Below, in pieces: positions 59,736-64,000 of a stretch of DNA of 64,000 bases. Source of the DNA: Oscillospiraceae bacterium. Its GTDB lineage: Bacteria > Bacillota > Clostridia > Oscillospirales > Ruminococcaceae. The number at the start of each line of letters is the position of its first letter. Position 1 is the stretch's first letter. Below the pieces are notes generated by a model. The model was not told the DNA's origin and made no database searches. It worked only from the letters and a program-made list of their open reading frames with translations. A program made the translations under genes and the position numbers. The DNA lies in contig JAHZAU010000004.1 of the NCBI GenBank assembly GCA_019423755.1, positions 1 through 64,000 on the forward strand, given 5' to 3'.

Positions 59736-60344
59736 ATGAACATGATCTTGGGTAAAAAGCAGCTGATTTTGGCGTCGCTGGTGGTGGCGCTGGGCATGGC
59801 GGTGTATCTCAACTACCGCTTCACCGACGCCGGTATGGACCTGCTGGACCAGCAGAGCGTCCTTTCGGGCGGCGACGCCCTGGTGACCGAAAGCGTCGAG
59901 ACCTCCGTGGGGGAGGAGGGCAGCGAGGAAAACTACGGGGAGGCCCAGTTTGTGGACACCCAGGATGTGTCCGCCCAGCCCCTTTCCCAGGAGGGGGAGG
60001 AATATTTTGCCCAGGCGCGGCTGACCCGCACCAAAAGCCGGGACGAGGCCCAGGAAGCGCTGAAGGTGATGCTCTCCGACGTCCAGCTGGACGAGGCCCA
60101 GAAGGAGGAGCTGGCGCTGCAGGCTTCCCAGATGGCCCAGTCCATTGAAACCGAAAGCAAGATCGAAAACCTGATCCTGGCCAAAGGCTTTGCCGAGTGC
60201 ATGGTCTACTGCGACCAGGATAAGGTGGACGTGATCGTGAAAGCCAGCGACCTGCTGGACAGCGAGGTGGTGCAGATCCGGGACATCGTGCTGGAGGAGA
60301 CCTCGGTGCCGGTGGAAAACATCTCCATCGTCCCCGTAAAATAG
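59736..60344 (+). CDS. spoIIIAH: Stage III sporulation protein AH
   Basis: A 202-residue protein with an N-terminal span (LILASLVVALGMAVYLNYRF), an acidic linker (about residues 50-80) and a YscJ/FliF-like ring-building domain that ends FAECMVYCDQDKVDVIVKA and VENISIVPVK. It binds SpoIIQ from the forespore side to close the channel. spoIIQ is not in the window. AGGAGG lies 8 bp before the ATG. Last of the operon; the mosaic repeat cluster begins just after its stop. Confidence 0.95.
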   Translation: MNMILGKKQLILASLVVALGMAVYLNYRFTDAGMDLLDQQSVLSGGDALVTESVETSVGEEGSEENYGEAQFVDTQDVSAQPLSQEGEEYFAQARLTRTKSRDEAQEALKVMLSDVQLDEAQKEELALQASQMAQSIETESKIENLILAKGFAECMVYCDQDKVDVIVKASDLLDSEVVQIRDIVLEETSVPVENISIVPVK

Positions 60345-60349
60345 CGGCG

Positions 60350-61200
60350 GTGGAGCCACCGCTGGCGGTATCGCGCATCTGGTTTTTTCAAAAAGGATAG
60401 TAAGTTGCCTGCGGCGGCGCAGGGCCTGCGCTGGCATTTTCGCGCTTAAGGTTTTTTCAAAAAGGATAGTAAGTGGCCCGCGGCGGTACTTGGGAGGAAG
60501 GGGGGAAGTTCCTTTTCCTCCTGGGTAAGTCGCGGGCTGCCTATTTTCCGTCCCGGGAGGCGGGGGCGGTGGAGCCACCGCTGGCAATTTCGCGGCGCAG
60601 GGGCCTGCGCGGGCATTTTCACGCACACAGTTTTTGGAAAATGGATAGCGAGTAACCCGCGGCGGCGGAGAAGCCTCCGCTGGCTGTATCGCGCATCTGG
60701 TTTTTTCAAAAAGGATAGTAAGTGGCCCGCGGCGGTACTTGGGAGGAAGGGGGGAAGTTCCTTTTCCTCCTGGGCAGGTCGCGGGTTGCCTATTTTCCGT
60801 CCCGAAAAAATGTTGCCCGTGGCGGCGGCGCAGGGCCTGCGCTGGCGGTATCGCACACAAAGCGGCATCAAAACGAAAAATGCGTTGCCCGCGGCGGTGC
60901 TTGGGAGGAAGGGGGGACCCTCCTTTTCCTCCGGGGCAGGTCGCGGGTTGCCTATTTTCCGTCCCGGGAGGCGGGGGCGGCGGCGCAGAGCCTGCGCGGG
61001 CATTTTCGCGCACAAAGCGGCATCAAAACGAAAAATGCGTAACCCGCGGCGGTACTTGGGAGGAAAGGGGGGGACGTTCCTTTTCCTCCTGGGCAGGTCG
61101 CGGGTTGCCTATTTTCCGTTTCGGGCAGCGGCGGTACTTGGGAGGAAGGGGGGGAGTTCCTTTTCCTCTGGGGCAGGTCGCGGGTTGCTTCTTTTCTGTA
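60350..61200. repeat. Mosaic cluster of interspersed repeats with stem-loops
   Basis: About 850 bp made from recombined blocks. Block A (about 75-80 bp, CGGCGGTACTTGGGAGGAAG ... GTCGCGGGTTGCCTATTTTC) occurs five times, at about 60475-60555, 60724-60804, 60886-60966, 61041-61124 and 61127-61200. It contains GGAGGAAGG...CCTTTTCCTCC, able to form a hairpin. Block C (GGTTTTTTCAAAAAGGATAG TAAGT) occurs at about 60380, 60450 and 60700, with a degenerate copy near 60628. Block B (GCGGCATCAAAACGAAAAAT) occurs at about 60862 and 61017. GC-rich hairpins such as GGTGGAGCCACC lie between. Long in-frame readings through it are repeats, not genes. Confidence 0.85.
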
Positions 61201-61214
61201 GGAGCGGGGATGGC

Positions 61215-61243
61215 GCGACAAGGGCGCCTTTTTGTGGTACAAT
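61215..61243 (+). promoter_or_regulatory. Promoter of the acetyltransferase gene
   Basis: GCGACA (61215-61220), 17-bp spacer, TACAAT (61238-61243), beginning just after the last repeat. Confidence 0.6.
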
Positions 61244-61277
61244 AGAGGGAAAGATACGAGCAAAGGAGGAAGGGACG

Positions 61278-61931
61278 ATGAACAGCATGGTGGCACTGCG
61301 GCCGCTGCGAAAAAGCGACCTGCCGGCGCTGGAACGGCTGGTGATGCTCTCCTGGGAGTACCAGCGGTACTATCCCCGGCCCATGGCGGCGCTGCTGGCC
61401 CGGGAGTTTTGCTACGAGTGCCTGGCTACCCAAAACTTCGCCCAGGTGGCCTGCCGGGGCGGGCAGCTGCTGGGGGTGGTCATGGGCCGGTGGGAGGCGG
61501 GTTTCTCCCCCCGGGCGGTACGGGGCTGGCGGCTGCGCCGGTGGCTGCGGCATGGGGCGCTGGGTTTGCTGCCCGGCGGCGGCAGGCGAGGGCTTCGGCT
61601 GTTGGCCGGGGTGCAGCAGGTGGACGGTCAGCTGCTGGAAGAGTCCGGCGGCGGCTGCGACGCCGAGGTGGTGCTGCTGGCGGTGGACCATTCGGCCCGG
61701 GGCCACGGCATCGGCCGGATGCTGCTGCAAAGCTTGGAGGACTGGCTTCGTGCCCAGGGCGCAAAAAGCTGTTACCTCTTTACCGACACCACCTGCAGCT
61801 ACGCCTTCTACCACGCCGTAGGCTACCAGCGGGCCGCCGAAAAACCGGTGCGCCTGCCCCTTTGGGAGAAGGAGGTGGGCTTCTTCCTCTACCGCAAGGA
61901 GCTTGCCGCCCCAAAGGAAGGACACTTATAA
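61278..61931 (+). CDS. GNAT-family N-acetyltransferase
   Basis: A 217-residue acetyltransferase. The fold begins VALRPLRKSDLPALERLVML; acetyl-CoA binding is indicated by VDHSARGHGIGRMLLQSLED near residues 135-155 and AFYHAVGYQRA follows. Between residues 75 and 115 there is a basic, Gly/Arg-rich insertion (RGWRLRRWLRHGALGLLPGG) that is not typical. ATG at 61278 follows AAAGGAGGAAGG. The substrate is unknown. Upstream in-frame sequence runs through the repeat cluster and is excluded. Confidence 0.88.
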   Translation: MNSMVALRPLRKSDLPALERLVMLSWEYQRYYPRPMAALLAREFCYECLATQNFAQVACRGGQLLGVVMGRWEAGFSPRAVRGWRLRRWLRHGALGLLPGGGRRGLRLLAGVQQVDGQLLEESGGGCDAEVVLLAVDHSARGHGIGRMLLQSLEDWLRAQGAKSCYLFTDTTCSYAFYHAVGYQRAAEKPVRLPLWEKEVGFFLYRKELAAPKEGHL

Positions 61932-62037
61932 AAAATTCACAAAATTCTCCCTTTCTTTTCCGGGAAGGATATTGTATAATAGAAGCATCCAAGCGCGCCC
62001 ATCCCGGCTGCGCGACGTTTTGAAAGGAATGATTGCC

Positions 62038-62970
62038 ATGTTTAAAAAGATCCTCTCGCTGGTCCTGGCTGTGAGCATGGTGGCAGGCATGTCGCTGGTA
62101 TCCAGCGCCGCTGTGGTCCGCCGCAAAAGCTCCACCAGCACCTCCTCTTCCTCCTCGGCGGTCTATGACCTGTGCACCGCGCAGGATCTGAGCCAGCTGG
62201 AATCGAAAATGCACAAGGCCTTCGTCACCGGCCTGCGCAATGAGGAAGACACCATCACCCTGGACGTCAGCGGTTACAGCGAAAAGCAGGTGGGCGACGC
62301 CTTTGTCACCGTCATGCAGATGATCATCGACCAGCATGCCGAGATCTTCTGGCTGGACCCCTCCATGCAGAACTTCGTCCTCTCCTCCGACGGCACCATG
62401 ACCTTCTACCCCCGTCCGGTGTCCACCTACGGTACCGCTAACAAAAACGGCACCGCTCCCTCCAAGCTGAACACCTCCGCCATCTCCTCCGCCGAAAAGC
62501 AGATGGAGAGCATCGCCAAGAGCATTACCGGTTCCACCCGTTACGAGCTGGTGAAGAACATCCACGACTACATCGTGAAGAACTCCACCTACTACGACGG
62601 CAGCCAGGACAAGGCCTCCTACCATGAGGCCACCGGCGTTCTGCTCAATGGCAAAGCCATGTGCGACGGTTACGCCAAGGCCTTCAAGTACCTGTGCGAC
62701 CAGAAGGGCATCCCCGCTGTGGTTATCGGCGGCACTGCCAGCAACGCTCTGGGCCAGACCGGTACCCACGCCTGGAACTACGTCAAGATGGAAGACGGCA
62801 AGTGGTACAGCATCGACACCGGCTGGGATGACCCGGTGGTCAGCGGCGGCGGCGACAACAGCAAATACCGCTATGTTTACTTCCTCAAGAGCACCATCAA
62901 AAATGACGCCCGCAAAAAGGACAACGCTTACGCTTACCCGACTCTGAGCGCCAGCGACTACGCCGCGTAA
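62038..62970 (+). CDS. Secreted transglutaminase-like protein
   Basis: A 310-residue exported protein. The signal peptide is FKKILSLVLAVSMVAGMSLV followed by SSAA, then a serine-rich spacer (SSTSTSSSSSAVYD). The C-terminal half is a transglutaminase-like core with Cys in NGKAMCDGYAKAFKYL, His in GTHAWNYVKMEDGKWYSIDT and Asp in that block before GWDDP, so the catalytic triad is complete. Such proteins act as wall-associated proteases or crosslinkers. A TATAAT lies at 61975-61980 and GAAAGGA before the ATG. Monocistronic. Confidence 0.9.
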   Translation: MFKKILSLVLAVSMVAGMSLVSSAAVVRRKSSTSTSSSSSAVYDLCTAQDLSQLESKMHKAFVTGLRNEEDTITLDVSGYSEKQVGDAFVTVMQMIIDQHAEIFWLDPSMQNFVLSSDGTMTFYPRPVSTYGTANKNGTAPSKLNTSAISSAEKQMESIAKSITGSTRYELVKNIHDYIVKNSTYYDGSQDKASYHEATGVLLNGKAMCDGYAKAFKYLCDQKGIPAVVIGGTASNALGQTGTHAWNYVKMEDGKWYSIDTGWDDPVVSGGGDNSKYRYVYFLKSTIKNDARKKDNAYAYPTLSASDYAA

Positions 62971-63003
62971 TCCTTTTTCCAGCGCCCCAAAACGCAAAAC
63001 CCC

Positions 63004-63039
63004 AAGCCGGACGGCCCTCCAAGGCCGCCCGGCTTTTTT
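63004..63039 (+). terminator. Terminator of the transglutaminase-like gene
   Basis: AAGCCGGACGGCC, CTCCAA, GGCCGCCCGGCTTTTTT. Confidence 0.9.
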
Positions 63040-63053
63040 GCGGGAAGAATCGG

Positions 63054-63082
63054 TTGAAAAGCCGGAGGGAAGCGCGTATAAT
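63054..63082 (+). promoter_or_regulatory. Promoter in front of the MATE remnant
   Basis: TTGAAA (63054-63059), 17-bp spacer, TATAAT (63077-63082). Confidence 0.75.
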
Positions 63083-63118
63083 CATACACAGTATGAAAAA
63101 ACAAGGAGGAAGCCCCCT

Positions 63119-63325
63119 ATGCAGCACGACCTGACCCAAGGACCCATCACCAAGACCATGCTGGCTTTTGCTGCGCCGATGATCGCCGGCAATCTGCTCC
63201 AACCGTGCTGCAATATTGCCGATACCCGCATCGTCGGGCCGTTTTTGGGGGCGGGGGGACAGGGGCGCAGGGACGCCGCTGGAAAAAGCGCACAAAACAG
63301 GGGGGCCGATTGCTATTTTCATTAG
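63119..63325 (+). pseudogene. 5' remnant of a MATE-family transporter gene
   Basis: The ORF starts with an intact promoter, AAGGAGG and ATG, and codes for MQHDLTQGPITKTMLAFAAP then MIAGNLLQPCCNIADTRIVG and PFLGAGG, which is the N-terminus of MATE transporters (first span and the NIADT motif). After about 46 codons similarity stops; the following 22 codons are random-looking and end at 63325. A full MATE protein has about 450 residues, so more than 85 percent is missing. It lies in front of a TetR gene that may once have controlled it. Confidence 0.75.
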
Positions 63326-63337
63326 GGAAAATAATGA

Positions 63338-63367
63338 TTGACTATTGGTCAGTCAATGTGGTAAGAT
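63338..63367 (+). promoter_or_regulatory. tetR promoter with overlapping operator
   Basis: TTGACT (63338-63343), 18-bp spacer, TAAGAT (63362-63367). TTGACT-ATTGGTC-AGTCAA (63338-63356) is a palindrome covering the -35 box, with TGAC-TATTG-GTCA nested inside, as expected for a TetR site. Confidence 0.65.
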
Positions 63368-63392
63368 AAACGACAGAAGGGGAGGGAGACGG

Positions 63393-63947
63393 ATGCGTAT
63401 ATCCAAGCCGCCGGAGGAGCGCCGCCGGGAGATCCTGGAGGCGTCCAAGGAGCTGTTTCATCAAAACGGCTTTGCCAAGACCACCATCGGCGATATCGCC
63501 GCCCACATCGGCATCGCCAAGGGGCTGTTTTACTATTACTTCCGCAACAAAGACGAGGTCATGGCCGCCATCATCGACGACTATACCCTCCAGGTGAGCC
63601 AGGCTATCCGCGCCATCGCCGCCGAGGAGGCGGACTACCGCGAGAAGCTGGAGCGCATCGTCTTTGCGGTCATCGACTTTTCCTGCGAGGCCAAAAACAT
63701 CTTTTCCGACATCGCCCTCAAGGACCACTCCCTGCTGCACCAAAGCGTGCTGGAACACGCCGTGCAGAAGATGGTGGAGGTGGTGGACGAGGTGGTGGAC
63801 GCCGGCGTCCGCGACGGCATCATCCACAGCAAACACCCCCACACCATGGCCCGGATGATGCTTTACGGCCTGGGGATGATGGACTTTTCCCAGATGGAGC
63901 GCACCGACGTGCTGGAGATCGTGGCCCAGGTGCTGGGCATTCAGTAG
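63393..63947 (+). CDS. TetR-family transcriptional regulator
   Basis: A 184-residue regulator. The N-terminal DNA-binding domain is RRREILEASKELFHQNGFAK then TTIGDIAAHIGIAKGLFYYY and FRNKDEV; the remainder is the helical ligand-binding domain. ATG at 63393 follows GGGGAGGG. A palindrome overlaps its own promoter, which indicates autorepression. It follows a broken MATE gene; the gene behind it lies outside the window and may be its present target. Confidence 0.93.
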   Translation: MRISKPPEERRREILEASKELFHQNGFAKTTIGDIAAHIGIAKGLFYYYFRNKDEVMAAIIDDYTLQVSQAIRAIAAEEADYREKLERIVFAVIDFSCEAKNIFSDIALKDHSLLHQSVLEHAVQKMVEVVDEVVDAGVRDGIIHSKHPHTMARMMLYGLGMMDFSQMERTDVLEIVAQVLGIQ

Positions 63948-64000
63948 GGAGGGGGAGCGTCTTTCCCGCCCCCGAGCAGGGCACCCGCTGAAAAGCGGGT
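63948..64000. other. Window end after tetR
   Basis: 53 bp with GC-rich runs and an ACCCGC/GCGGGT repeat at 63979-64000 that could be the start of a terminator. No gene supported. Confidence 0.4.

Noticed and set aside
59406..61013. 535-codon minus-strand frame through the repeat cluster
   Set aside because: It consists of repeated peptides produced by the DNA repeats and crosses spoIIIAG and AH antisense. No start signals.
60350..61200. CRISPR array
   Set aside because: Repeat blocks are long, unequal, partly adjacent, with no unique spacers of constant length and no cas genes.
60446..61245. Further in-frame readings on both strands in the repeat cluster
   Set aside because: Periodic translations of blocks A and C, with no codon bias or ribosome binding site.

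Overview
The window looks like a chromosomal segment of a GC-rich, endospore-forming member of the Clostridia, most like the gut Oscillospiraceae/Ruminococcaceae. The evidence is the complete spoIIIAA-AH operon, spoIVA, spoVT and a SPOCS/LysM coat-type protein, together with Gram-positive promoter, Shine-Dalgarno and terminator style and Firmicutes RNA regulators (T-box, PyrR attenuator, yybP-ykoY). No species is claimed. No rRNA, tRNA, CRISPR array or complete insertion sequence was seen.

Layout. 1-7300: ABC exporter pair with MarR regulator, LysR regulator, serine recombinase with a structured leader, MarR/MATE pair, DUF3796/XRE pair. 7350-11410: dhaL-dhaK-lsrF-VOC operon facing away from a SorC regulator. 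11410-13190: uracil permease. 13480-21540: beta-galactoside block (GH2 beta-galactosidase, two sugar ABC permeases, solute-binding lipoprotein), a DMT transporter and a LacI regulator. 21590-28300: small XRE gene with a divergent 34-residue hydrophobic ORF, spoVT, a nucleotidyltransferase, lysS with an extra tRNA-binding domain, greA, an S41 protease and a small membrane protein. 28350-35930: PyrR attenuator and pyrR-pyrC-pyrF-carA-carB. 35930-38390: tandem repeats and an unknown membrane protein. 38600-41070: tyrosine operon aroF-tyrA-chorismate mutase behind a tyrosine-rich leader peptide. 41070-44200: Trp T-box and trpXYZ transporter. 44270-47170: trmB, nagA, uppP. 47270-49970: ECF sigma/anti-sigma operon with two membrane proteins. 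50140-50930: Mn riboswitch and mntP. 51090-60350: sporulation genes with mgtC inserted. 60350-61200: mosaic repeat cluster. 61270-64000: acetyltransferase, secreted transglutaminase-like protein, MATE remnant and TetR regulator.

How it works together. Pyrimidine synthesis is sensed by PyrR through attenuation and complemented by uracil import. Aromatic amino acids are handled by two adjacent units with different RNA sensors: ribosome-mediated attenuation on tyrosine codons for synthesis, and a tRNA-sensing T-box with a TGG specifier for tryptophan uptake.

Most notable: the glutaminase domain of the only carA here has lost its catalytic Cys (Asp257) and His (Ile340), which predicts an ammonia-dependent carbamoyl-phosphate synthetase. 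Other unusual items are the tyrosine leader-peptide attenuator, a recombinase leader whose ribosome binding site is buried in a hairpin with a possible alternative partner, two distinct repeat clusters, and a 212-nt overlap of spoIIIAA and spoIIIAB. All readings are by eye; no alignment, folding or database search was run.
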